In this document: positions 1 to 5,560 of the stretch, piece after piece
Position numbering within the stretch: position 1 is the stretch's first letter
How the letters are laid out: every line of letters starts with the position of its first letter
NCBI GenBank assembly: GCA_049582065.1
Contig: JBAUTF010000258.1
Span: forward strand, 1-6,775
Reading direction: 5' to 3'
Origin: DATKSS01 sp049582065
GTDB lineage: Bacteria; Chloroflexota; Dormibacteria; Dormibacterales; Dormibacteraceae
DNA length: 6,775 nt
The notes under the pieces: generated by a model
What the model was told of the DNA's origin: nothing
What the model saw: only the letters and a program-made list of their open reading frames with translations
Databases searched by the model: none
Program-made: the position numbers and the translations under genes

Positions 1-1386
1 CGTGACGACCTCGCCAGGCTGCCAGACCGGCGCTTCGATTGGCGTCCAGGTCGGGGCGGCCGGCGCCCTGGGCTCGGGAGTCACAGGCGGGGCGGGGGCA
101 GGCGCGGGCGCTGGGCTGTCAAACGGCGGTCGAGGCGGAGCCGGCTCGAACGGCGCGGCAGCCGGCGGGAAGGTTTCCCGCGACGGAGGAGGCGCGAACG
201 TCTCTCGGGCAGGCGCGGGGGTAGGGGGGAACGTCTCGCGCGCCGGCGCAGGCAGAATGGTCTCTCTCGGCGATGGCGCGGAAGGCTGATCGGCCGGCGG
301 GGCCGATGCCGGTGGGGTGGTTGCGCTGGCGGCCGGAGCCGCCTCTGGAGGCGCCGGGGTCCTCGGAGGGGCCTCATCCCACGTCGGGACCGCCGGAGGG
401 CTCGGTCGGGCCGCTGAGGGCGCGGGAGGAGGCGGGGCCGGGGCGGGGATCGGGATGGCGGGCAGCCCGCTGTACGTCTGCAGGGGCCGGTCGGGCGCCT
501 CGTAAGAGGCGGGCGCTCGAATGGGTGTCTCGTCGCGCAGGGTCGGCACGTAGGGCGCGGGGGCAGGAGGCGGCGCGGGGGGCGCAGCCAGGGCCGGTGC
601 TGACGTGGCGGCTGGAGCGTGGGCTGCCGACTGCTCGCCGGGGAGGAAAGGCGTGATGGCCGGCACCTCGCGGCCACCGGCGCGCGTCGCCAGCTCGGAC
701 TGCGCGGCCATCTGACGGTCAGGCGCCAGCAGGGCGGATGCCATCTCTCGCAGGGCGCCCTGGGCGCGGTCCGCGGCGGGCCCCATCGCGCCGCTAGCCA
801 TGGACCGCATCGTCACGACCAGGCCGGGCGGGATGTTGGCGGGCGCAGGCGCGCCGGCGGGATCGACGCCGAACGCCGCGCAGACCGCCATGCCGCACGA
901 CCGGACATCTGCCCGCAGGTCGCTCTGCGCGGGAGCCCCACGCACGGCTGCCGCAGGATGCCCCGCCAGCCTCACCTCGCCGTTGCCGGTGACGCGGATT
1001 GCCGCGGCGTTGAAGCCGCCCATCGCGATGCCAGCCTCATGCAGGGCTGCCACTCCCGAGAGCACGGCCGCCCCGAGCGCCGCGGCGGCCGGCGGCGTCA
1101 GAGGCCCGCGATTCAACATGGTGCCCAGCGGGGTGCCCTCGTTGGGCTCGACGGCGACCCAGATCCCGGCGGGGTCGGTGCCCCAGGCCAGCACAGGCGA
1201 CAGCGCGGGGTGGCGGTGCTCGTACAGGCGCTGGATGCGCGGCACCGCTGCGGCCGCCTCGGCAGGGGGCACCGGAATCTCGTGCACCACAACCGCCTTG
1301 CCGTTCTTCAGGACGGCCTTCCAGCCCTGGCCCGCTCCAGGTCCGACGAGCTCGATCAGCTTCGGCTTCTGCTCGCTCTCTGCCAT
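1..1386 (-). CDS. Protein kinase-like (pseudokinase) protein with long Pro/Ala-rich tail, 3' end outside window
   Basis: The frame is open for 462 codons from ATG 1386 to the left edge with no stop, so the C-terminus is missing. Residues about 10-240 resemble a bacterial Ser/Thr kinase fold: a Gly-rich stretch (GPGAGQG, 15-21), a hinge-like segment (IWVAVEPNEGTPL, 75-87), and a helix ending AALHEAGIA (113-121), where active kinases have the catalytic-loop lead-in. The catalytic features are absent. The VAIK lysine position reads VVVHEI (32-37), the HRDxKxxN loop is replaced by MGGFNAAAI (122-130), and the DFG position reads LAGHP (140-144). From about residue 243 onward the chain is a low-complexity Pro/Ala-rich linker with four RET[FI] repeats. 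Family knowledge: catalytically dead kinase domains serve as scaffolds, as in mycobacterial MviN. The fold assignment is by pattern only and a different ancestry is possible. ATG 1386 is the first start in its frame; no convincing Shine-Dalgarno precedes it. Confidence 0.7.
   Translation of the reverse strand, partial: MAESEQKPKLIELVGPGAGQGWKAVLKNGKAVVVHEIPVPPAEAAAAVPRIQRLYEHRHPALSPVLAWGTDPAGIWVAVEPNEGTPLGTMLNRGPLTPPAAAALGAAVLSGVAALHEAGIAMGGFNAAAIRVTGNGEVRLAGHPAAAVRGAPAQSDLRADVRSCGMAVCAAFGVDPAGAPAPANIPPGLVVTMRSMASGAMGPAADRAQGALREMASALLAPDRQMAAQSELATRAGGREVPAITPFLPGEQSAAHAPAATSAPALAAPPAPPPAPAPYVPTLRDETPIRAPASYEAPDRPLQTYSGLPAIPIPAPAPPPPAPSAARPSPPAVPTWDEAPPRTPAPPEAAPAASATTPPASAPPADQPSAPSPRETILPAPARETFPPTPAPARETFAPPPSRETFPPAAAPFEPAPPRPPFDSPAPAPAPAPPVTPEPRAPAAPTWTPIEAPVWQPGEVVT
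169..267 (-). repeat. Four RET[FI] peptide repeats in the Pro-rich tail
   Basis: Reading the minus strand from 267, the motif R-E-T-(I/F) occurs four times. The Arg codons lie at 265-267, 238-240, 205-207 and 178-180, giving spacings of 9, 11 and 9 residues. The linkers are almost only Pro, Ala, Thr and Ser. A related RDETPI occurs earlier in the tail (about 505-540). The repeats are degenerate at DNA level. Each carries one Thr next to an acidic residue, which could be a phosphorylation or FHA-docking site, but that is inference. Confidence 0.6.
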
Positions 1387-1395
1387 TACGGGTGC

Positions 1396-1405
1396 ATGGT
1401 ACCCT
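1396..1405. promoter_or_regulatory. Candidate overlapping divergent -10 elements in a 27-bp gap
   Basis: The whole gap between the two divergent start codons is 1387-1413. On the plus strand TACCCT (1400-1405) fits TANNNT and ends 8 nt before the ferredoxin ATG. On the minus strand TACCAT (1401 down to 1396) fits the same pattern and ends 9 nt before the ATG at 1386. The two share the central TA of the palindrome GGTACC (1398-1403). Both spacings would give leaderless or nearly leaderless transcripts, which suits the lack of a clear Shine-Dalgarno on either side. No -35 boxes are convincing, so this is a proposal. Confidence 0.35.
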
Positions 1406-1413
1406 TGCGGCCC

Positions 1414-1662
1414 ATGGCATACGTCATCGTCCAGCCGTGCATCGACGTGAAGGATGCGTCCTGCGTCGAGGTGTGTCCAGTGGACTGCATCCACACTGAC
1501 GACGCGGCGAACATGTATTACATCGACCCGGACGAATGCATCGACTGCGGCGCTTGCGTCGACCCTTGCCCGGTTGACGCCATCTTTCCCGAGGACGAAG
1601 TTCCGGAGCAGTGGCGCAACTTCATCCAGATCAACGCCGACTACTTCAAAAACCGGCAGTAG
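1414..1662 (+). CDS. Seven-iron ferredoxin ([3Fe-4S][4Fe-4S])
   Basis: An 82-residue cytoplasmic electron carrier. By alignment with Azotobacter FdI and Thermus ferredoxins, C9, C17 and C52 bind the 3Fe-4S cluster. C21, C42, C45 and C48 bind the 4Fe-4S cluster, and C25 is the extra conserved cysteine. The position that would complete a second 4Fe cluster is V12, as in Thermus-type proteins with the CIGVKD-like segment, here CIDVKD. The C-terminal EVPEQW segment and short tail are also typical. ATG 1414 gives the usual MAYVI-like N-terminus; an in-frame ATG at 1396 would add six residues and is less likely. The next gene starts 7 bp after the stop, so the two are probably co-transcribed. The electron donor and acceptor cannot be read from the window. 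A 2-oxoacid:ferredoxin oxidoreductase is a reasonable guess given the neighbouring TCA-cycle gene. Confidence 0.95.
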   Translation: MAYVIVQPCIDVKDASCVEVCPVDCIHTDDAANMYYIDPDECIDCGACVDPCPVDAIFPEDEVPEQWRNFIQINADYFKNRQ

Positions 1663-1665
1663 GGA
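1661..1665 (+). promoter_or_regulatory. Shine-Dalgarno deciding the GTG start of isocitrate dehydrogenase
   Basis: AGGGA overlaps the ferredoxin TAG stop and lies 4 nt before GTG 1670. It supports GTG 1670 over the far longer open frame that begins at 1454 inside the ferredoxin gene. The overlap suggests translational coupling. Confidence 0.6.
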
Positions 1666-1669
1666 CCAG

Positions 1670-2758
1670 GTGCGACATTCGGTAACCCTGATTCCAGGGG
1701 ACGGCGTCGGACCTGAGATCTGCGACGCCACCGTGCGCGTGCTCGAAGCGACAGGCGTCGAGTTCGACTGGGACGTCCACCAGGCCGGCGAGGCGTCGAT
1801 CGCCGAGTTCGGGACCCCGCTTCCGGACCATGTGCTCGAGTCGATTAGAAAGAACAAGGTCGCGCTCAAGGGCCCGATCACGACTCCGATCGGGAGCGGC
1901 TTCCGCAGCGTCAACGTGGCGCTCCGCCAGGCCCTGGACCTGTACGCGCTCGTGCGGCCGGTCAAGGCCTACAAGGGCGCGCGGAACCTTCGCGACGACC
2001 TCGATTTCGTCATCGTCCGCGAGAACACGGAGGACATCTACGCGGGGCTCGAGTTCGAGCAGGGCAGCCCGGATGCCGCCCATCTGATCGAAGAGATATC
2101 AGGTCTCCTCAAGAGGCAGATCCGCAAGGACAGCGGGCTTTCGATCAAGCCCATTTCCATCACCGGGTCCAGGCGAATCGTCGAGTTCGCCTTCGATTAC
2201 GCGCGCAAGAACAAGCGCCGCAAGGTCACTGCCGTGCACAAGGCGAACATCATGAAGCACACGGACGGCCTGTTCCTCGCCGTCGCCCGCCAGGTGGCGG
2301 AGAAGAACACCGACATCGAGTTCGAGGACCGCATCGTCGACAACATGTGCATGCAGCTCGTGCTCCGGCCGAAGGAATACGACATCCTGTGCTGCATCAA
2401 CCTGTACGGCGACATCATCTCCGACCTCGGCGCGGGCATGATCGGCGGCCTCGGCCTGGCGCCTGGAGCCAACATCGGAACCAACGGGGCGGTGTTCGAG
2501 GCGACGCATGGGAGCGCGCCCAAGTACAAAGGGCAGAACAAGGTCAACCCGATGGCGGTGATGCTGTCGGGCGTCCTGATGCTGCGCCATCTGAACGAGG
2601 TCGAGGCGGCCGACGCGATGGAGGGCGCCATCGCCCGGGTGATCGCGATCGGCAAGGACGTGACCTACGACCTGAAGGAAAAGCGCGGCGATCCCACCGC
2701 GGTCGGTACGAGCCAGGTCGCGGACGCCGTCGTGGAGCAGCTCAAAGCCGGCGGTTGA
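1670..2758 (+). CDS. icd: Isocitrate dehydrogenase (beta-decarboxylating dehydrogenase family)
   Basis: A 362-residue cytoplasmic enzyme that converts isocitrate to 2-oxoglutarate and CO2 in the TCA cycle. Active-site residues align with E. coli Icd at steady offsets. S80, N82, R86, R96, R117 and Y124 correspond to S113, N115, R119, R129, R153 and Y160. K191 corresponds to K230, and D224, D248 and D252 to D283, D307 and D311. The S-x-N-x-x-x-R pattern in FRSVNVALRQ is diagnostic for isocitrate rather than isopropylmalate. Cofactor-site residues K285, Y286 and V292 match the NADP-type K344, Y345 and V351, and a VTYD motif near the end supplies the Y391 equivalent. The R395 equivalent is not conserved. 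It is shorter than E. coli Icd (416 residues), as expected for the compact type. GTG 1670 is chosen because it places GDGVGPEI at residues 10-17 and has a Shine-Dalgarno. The stop overlaps the next gene's TTG. Confidence 0.93.
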   Translation: MRHSVTLIPGDGVGPEICDATVRVLEATGVEFDWDVHQAGEASIAEFGTPLPDHVLESIRKNKVALKGPITTPIGSGFRSVNVALRQALDLYALVRPVKAYKGARNLRDDLDFVIVRENTEDIYAGLEFEQGSPDAAHLIEEISGLLKRQIRKDSGLSIKPISITGSRRIVEFAFDYARKNKRRKVTAVHKANIMKHTDGLFLAVARQVAEKNTDIEFEDRIVDNMCMQLVLRPKEYDILCCINLYGDIISDLGAGMIGGLGLAPGANIGTNGAVFEATHGSAPKYKGQNKVNPMAVMLSGVLMLRHLNEVEAADAMEGAIARVIAIGKDVTYDLKEKRGDPTAVGTSQVADAVVEQLKAGG

Positions 2759-3072
2759 GAGGCGCCTCTCCAGAGGTCGTTCGGCTGCGCCGGCTGTGGG
2801 ATGAGCACATTCACCAAGCGTTTCCACCCACGACTCCAGACCCGCGCGTCCAGGAGGCCATGCTCTACGCGTCGTGGGTCGGCAGCATGGTCGAGGTAGC
2901 GCTGCAACGCGGCGCGCTGGATCGCAACCTCGCCGGGATGCTCAAGACCCGAAGGGCGGAGGGCAACCAGCGGCTGTTCCGAGCCGCCGGCGAGCTCGGC
3001 GATCCAGTCCGGTCATTCGTGGCGCGGCTGATCGCGATCGAGGATTTGCTGGCAGAATTGCCGATCGAATAA
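2755..3072 (+). CDS. Small helical protein of unknown function coupled to icd
   Basis: A 105-residue protein that I do not recognise. TTG 2755 overlaps the icd stop in the tetranucleotide TTGA, a translational-coupling arrangement, and lets the frame start with charged residues (VVRLRRLWDEHI). An alternative ATG at 2860 (70 residues) has AGGAGG only 2 nt upstream, which is too close to be favoured. The composition is rich in Arg, Leu, Ala and Glu, with no Cys, no signal peptide and no membrane segment. Most of the chain looks helical, for example ALQRGALDRNLAGML and the C-terminal LIAIEDLLAELPIE. Reality as a gene is supported by a second, mostly synonymously diverged copy of its 3' end at 4133-4239. 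It probably acts with, or modulates, the dehydrogenase or ferredoxin; this rests on position only. Confidence 0.75.
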   Translation: MRGASPEVVRLRRLWDEHIHQAFPPTTPDPRVQEAMLYASWVGSMVEVALQRGALDRNLAGMLKTRRAEGNQRLFRAAGELGDPVRSFVARLIAIEDLLAELPIE

Positions 3073-3159
3073 GACAATCGATTTCGTCACGGGTGGGGAA
3101 GGTGGCCACCGTACGCGCGGCATCGAAACGGGCTCTGGGTCGTGTGAGCCAAGACGGGG
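3073..3159. other. Convergent intergenic gap, no clear terminator
   Basis: This 87-bp gap separates the ends of the small unknown gene and the glycosyltransferase. It holds a 10-bp palindrome GGTGGCCACC (3101-3110) and a weak 5-bp stem GGCTC/GAGCC (3131-3135 with 3146-3150, 10-nt loop). Neither has a T-tract, so an intrinsic terminator is not supported. Confidence 0.4.
3092..3106 (-). repeat. Inverted 15-bp fragment of the REP-like element at 4254-4303
   Basis: GGTGGGGAAGGTGGC is the exact reverse complement of 4279-4293. The match stops at both ends. It lies in the gap between convergent genes, on the opposite side of the glycosyltransferase from the fuller element, so the two form an inverted pair bracketing that gene. 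Confidence 0.6.
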
Positions 3160-3966
3160 CTAGCGCTTCGTATCGGTCTCAGTCTGTGCCAGCAAGGGGT
3201 GTTGTTGGGCGAGCTCACGCTGGCGAGCGTGGTGGTAATCCCAATCGGTCGCGCTCCCGAAGAGACGTTCCTGGGAGCTCACACGAAGTCGAATCAGCGC
3301 ACCTAGCGCTCGCACTCCGTCACGCCAAGTCAGCTTCTTGCCTTCGTCCCTGCTGCGGGCGTAATAATGGATCGGAACCTCGTGGATGCGGTAGCCGAGG
3401 CGCAGCGCCCGGGCCGTGACGTCAGGCTCAACGTCGAACCGATTCCCGTCGAGGTGGAGTCGTCTCCACAGGTCCGAACGCAGCACCTTGAACCCGGTTT
3501 CCAAGTCGGAGATGTAGCAGTCGAACAGCAGGTTGGTGGCCAGCGTCACCGCCTTATTGCCCATCACGAACCAGAAGCTGAAGGCGGTTTGGCCCGCAAA
3601 GCCTCGGACTCCATAAACCACGTCCGCGCGACCCTCCAGCAACGGGTGCAGGAGTACGGGGTAGTCGCGAGGGTCGTACTCCAGGTCGGCGTCCTGCACG
3701 ACGGCGAAGGGCATCCGCAGCTCGGTGATGGCCCGGCGCAGCGCGGCTCCTTTGCCCTGGTTGGTCGCCTGCCGGAACGCCCGGACCCTCGGGTCACCGC
3801 CGGCAAAATGGCTCAGGATCTCCCACGAGCGGTCGGTCGAACCGTCATCGACCGCGATCACCTCACCGACCTCGGGCTGCTCGAGGACGTGTTCGAGGAT
3901 GACATTCAACGTCCTCTCCTCGTTAAAGATCGGCATCATCACCGATAGAATCGCGTCAGTTCCCAT
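3160..3966 (-). CDS. GT2-family glycosyltransferase, dolichol/polyprenyl-phosphate sugar synthase-like
   Basis: A 268-residue GT-A fold enzyme that transfers a sugar from a nucleotide-sugar donor, probably to a polyprenyl-phosphate carrier at the cytoplasmic face for envelope glycans. In order: SVMMPIFNEE (8-17); the nucleotide-binding DDGSTD (40-45); NQGKGAALRRAI (69-80); the metal-binding DAD (92-94) in QDADLEYDP; SDLETGFKVLR (153-163); and EVPIHYYARSRDEGKK (196-211). These are typical of DPM1/DPG-synthase-like GT2 proteins. There is no transmembrane segment, so membrane association would be peripheral. ATG 3966 gives the usual short lead-in; GTG 3978 would add four residues and cannot be excluded. 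Donor and acceptor are unknown. The gene points against both neighbours and lies between two copies of the small gene's 3' end. Some stretches (3901-3960, about 48% G+C by count) are clearly less GC-rich than the flanks, so transfer is possible. Confidence 0.88.
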   Translation of the reverse strand: MGTDAILSVMMPIFNEERTLNVILEHVLEQPEVGEVIAVDDGSTDRSWEILSHFAGGDPRVRAFRQATNQGKGAALRRAITELRMPFAVVQDADLEYDPRDYPVLLHPLLEGRADVVYGVRGFAGQTAFSFWFVMGNKAVTLATNLLFDCYISDLETGFKVLRSDLWRRLHLDGNRFDVEPDVTARALRLGYRIHEVPIHYYARSRDEGKKLTWRDGVRALGALIRLRVSSQERLFGSATDWDYHHARQRELAQQHPLLAQTETDTKR

Positions 3967-4028
3967 GGCGCCGACCACTCTACCGCCCGACTCGCTTCCG
4001 GTCAGGCCCGACGCGGCATTCGTTCGGT

Positions 4029-4132
4029 AGCCAGATTCGCAACGACAGCGGGCACTTGATCACGCCCGTCTAGGTCAGCGGGTCCAAGCGCATCGTCGAG
4101 TTCGCCTTCGACAACGCGCGCAAGAACAAGCG
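4029..4132 (+). pseudogene. Dead internal fragment of an isocitrate dehydrogenase gene
   Basis: 4032-4132 aligns without gaps to 2117-2217 of the intact gene (constant offset 1915), with 16 mismatches in 101 positions by my count. Similarity fades to the left at about 4029. In the icd frame it reads QIRNDSG, an in-frame TAG at 4071-4073, and then KRIVEFAFDNARKNK (original RRIVEFAFDYARKNK). It has no start and no 5' or 3' remainder. At 4132/4133 it joins the small-gene fragment directly and in a different frame. Confidence 0.9.
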
Positions 4133-4239
4133 ACCACCGGCTGTTCCGGGCGGCCGGCGAGCTAGGCGATCCAGTCCGGTCATTCGTAGCGCGGCCGATC
4201 GCGATCGAGGATTTGCTGGCAGAATTGCCCATCGAATGA
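4133..4239 (+). pseudogene. Duplicate 3' end of the small icd-coupled gene
   Basis: 4133-4239 aligns without gaps to 2966-3072 (offset 1167), with eight mismatches in 107 positions by my count. It encodes the last 34 residues of the small protein (RLFRAAGELGDPV through ELPIE) and ends in TGA instead of TAA. Five of the changes are synonymous, two change the protein (Gln to His, Leu to Pro) and one is the stop swap. It lacks a start. Its TGA overlaps the ATG used by the following lipoprotein frame (ATGA, 4236-4239). Confidence 0.9.
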
Positions 4240-5471
4240 GAGACATCGGGGGCGGCACCTCCCCATCCGGCGGTTCGCGCCACCTTCCCCACCAGTGGGG
4301 AAGTCTCATAACTTTGGCGCTGACGATGCTGGTCGCCTGCAACAGCGGCAGCCCGCCCGCAATCACGGCCATCGTCGCCTCGTCGGCGCGAGCTCTCGTC
4401 GCGGCGCCCGACCTCAGCGACCAGCCGTCCTTCGCCGACCGCAGCGGGCGCCTGCCGGCGCTGACGCTGCAGAACTTGTTTCACCCGAGCTACGTGGTGC
4501 CGGACGACCCGAGCAAGATCCGCACGCTCCTGGTGACCGGCGACATCATCCCCGCGCGAGGCGTGAACTACTTCGCCACCGCCCGGAATGACTTCCTGTG
4601 GCCGTTCCGCGCGACCGCCGACTACACCAAGAACGCCGACATCACGTACGTCAACCTCGAGTCGCCCTTGGTCCCGGGCTGTCCGGTGAATGACAACCCG
4701 AGCTTCACGTTCTGCGGCGACCAGCGCTTCGTCAACGGCCTGACTTACATGGGAGCCGACGTCGCGAACCTGGCCAACAACCACCTTTCCAACTACGGAG
4801 CGCTGGGCATCACGCAGACGGACCAGCTGCTGCAGTCGCACGGCATCCTCACATCGGGCCTCGGTCCCGTCGCGGTGATCAACGTGCGCGGGTTGAAGTT
4901 CGGGTTCATCGGCTTCAACGGCGTCGGACGCGCCATCGACAAGGCAGCGCTCAAAGCGGGCATCGCGCGCGCGCGCCAGCTCGCCGACATCGTGGTGGTG
5001 CAGTTCCATTGGGGCAAGGAGTACGAGCGCCAGCCCATGGCTGCCCCGAGCGTGCCGACCCCCGACGACCCGGTGGTCATCGGCCACGATGCGATCGACT
5101 GGGGGGCCGACATCGTGATCGGCAACCACCCGCACTGGTACCAGGGGGTGGAGATCTATCACGGCAAACTCATCACCTACGCACACGGCAACTTCGTCTT
5201 CGACCAGATGTGGTCGGAGGAGACGCGCGAGGGCGTGATCGGGACCTACACCTTCTACGGCACGCAGCTGGTCTCGGCGACGTGGAAGGCGGTCCGCAGC
5301 TACGACTACGGCCAGCCGGTGTTCATGAACCAGAAGGACAACGCGACCGCGCTGCAGACCATGGAGGCCGCGAGCGACCAGCTGGCGGCAAGACTGCACG
5401 AACCGACCACCAGTCCCGTGCCCGCGATGCCGCCGTCACCCGCCTACGCACCCGTGCACGCGCCCGTTTAG
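4236..5471 (+). CDS. CapA/PGA_cap-family metallophosphoesterase-like lipoprotein
   Basis: The frame gives 411 residues in the family of the poly-gamma-glutamate synthesis protein CapA (calcineurin-like fold). Motifs in order: LLVTGDIIPARG (98-109, D103); DITYVNLESPL (135-145); LANNHLSNYG (179-188, N182/H183); VVVQFHWGKEYERQP (253-267, H258); and ADIVIGNHPHWYQGVEIY (291-308, H298/H300), followed by ITYAHGNFVFD (313-323, H317). All expected metal ligands appear present. A hydrophobic stretch, SLITLALTMLVAC, with C35 as a plausible lipobox cysteine, suggests export and lipid anchoring. C149 and C160 could form a disulfide. The tail is Pro-rich. ATG 4236 is the only start leaving a usable n-region, but that region (residues 1-22) is encoded by a dead gene's stop and a REP-like repeat, so the true start is uncertain. 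The family acts in capsule or envelope polymer synthesis, but many members are unassigned and the substrate here is unknown. Confidence 0.85.
   Translation: MRDIGGGTSPSGGSRHLPHQWGSLITLALTMLVACNSGSPPAITAIVASSARALVAAPDLSDQPSFADRSGRLPALTLQNLFHPSYVVPDDPSKIRTLLVTGDIIPARGVNYFATARNDFLWPFRATADYTKNADITYVNLESPLVPGCPVNDNPSFTFCGDQRFVNGLTYMGADVANLANNHLSNYGALGITQTDQLLQSHGILTSGLGPVAVINVRGLKFGFIGFNGVGRAIDKAALKAGIARARQLADIVVVQFHWGKEYERQPMAAPSVPTPDDPVVIGHDAIDWGADIVIGNHPHWYQGVEIYHGKLITYAHGNFVFDQMWSEETREGVIGTYTFYGTQLVSATWKAVRSYDYGQPVFMNQKDNATALQTMEAASDQLAARLHEPTTSPVPAMPPSPAYAPVHAPV
4254..4303 (+). repeat. REP-like palindromic intergenic element
   Basis: Two imperfect copies of a CACCTYCCC motif occur, GGCACCTCCCCATCC (4254-4268) and GCCACCTTCCCCACC (4279-4293), around a small stem GGCG/CGCC (4269-4281). 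A perfect 9-bp inverted repeat, CTTCCCCAC / GTGGGGAAG (4284-4292 with 4295-4303), follows. This two-hairpin arrangement resembles dispersed REP/MITE-like repeats of GC-rich bacteria. Whether it is repeated genome-wide cannot be seen here, apart from the inverted fragment at 3092-3106. It lies inside the lipoprotein reading frame. Confidence 0.6.
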
Positions 5472-5554
5472 GTAGCCGTCCGCTAGACTGCTGGGCAACT
5501 TACCCAGGGGGTTTCCACCGTCGCAGCTTACGTTCCAGAACAAGGGAGCTCACA
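5472..5554. other. Gap upstream of the carboxypeptidase promoter, with a small stem-loop
   Basis: The space between the lipoprotein stop and the -10 box holds a 5-bp stem CTGGG/CCCAG (5491-5495 with 5503-5507, 7-nt loop) about 20 nt after the stop. No T-tract follows, so it is at best a weak terminator. A poor -35 candidate (GTTCCA, 5532-5537) lies 17 nt before the -10. Nothing else stands out. Confidence 0.35.
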
Positions 5555-5560
5555 TATAGT
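5555..5560 (+). promoter_or_regulatory. -10 promoter element of the carboxypeptidase gene
   Basis: TATAGT is close to the consensus TATAAT and sits in one of the few AT-rich patches of the window. Transcription would begin around 5567, giving an 18-nt leader before GTG 5585. The -35 region is poor. Confidence 0.5.

Noticed and set aside
1386..1397. Three-codon frame (Met-His-Pro) on the minus strand ending in TAATG at the kinase-like start
   Set aside because: It has AAGGG at suitable spacing, but a three-codon frame in a 27-bp gap is easily due to chance and gives no testable signal by itself.
619..1413. A long open frame upstream of and in frame with the ferredoxin
   Set aside because: It is antisense to the kinase-like gene, has Arg/His/Gly-rich shadow composition, and ferredoxins of this type begin at the MAYVI-like N-terminus.
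2099..2827. A 242-codon minus-strand frame over icd
   Set aside because: It is antisense to conserved icd codons. Its similarity to the minus frame at 4002-4130 only mirrors the duplicated icd DNA.
3101..3150. Terminator between the convergent genes
   Set aside because: The palindrome and the 5-bp stem lack a T-tract on either strand.
4002..5399. A 465-codon minus-strand open frame over the lipoprotein gene
   Set aside because: It is a GC-rich antisense shadow of a clearly recognisable CapA-family gene, with Arg/Val/Asp-rich composition and no motifs.
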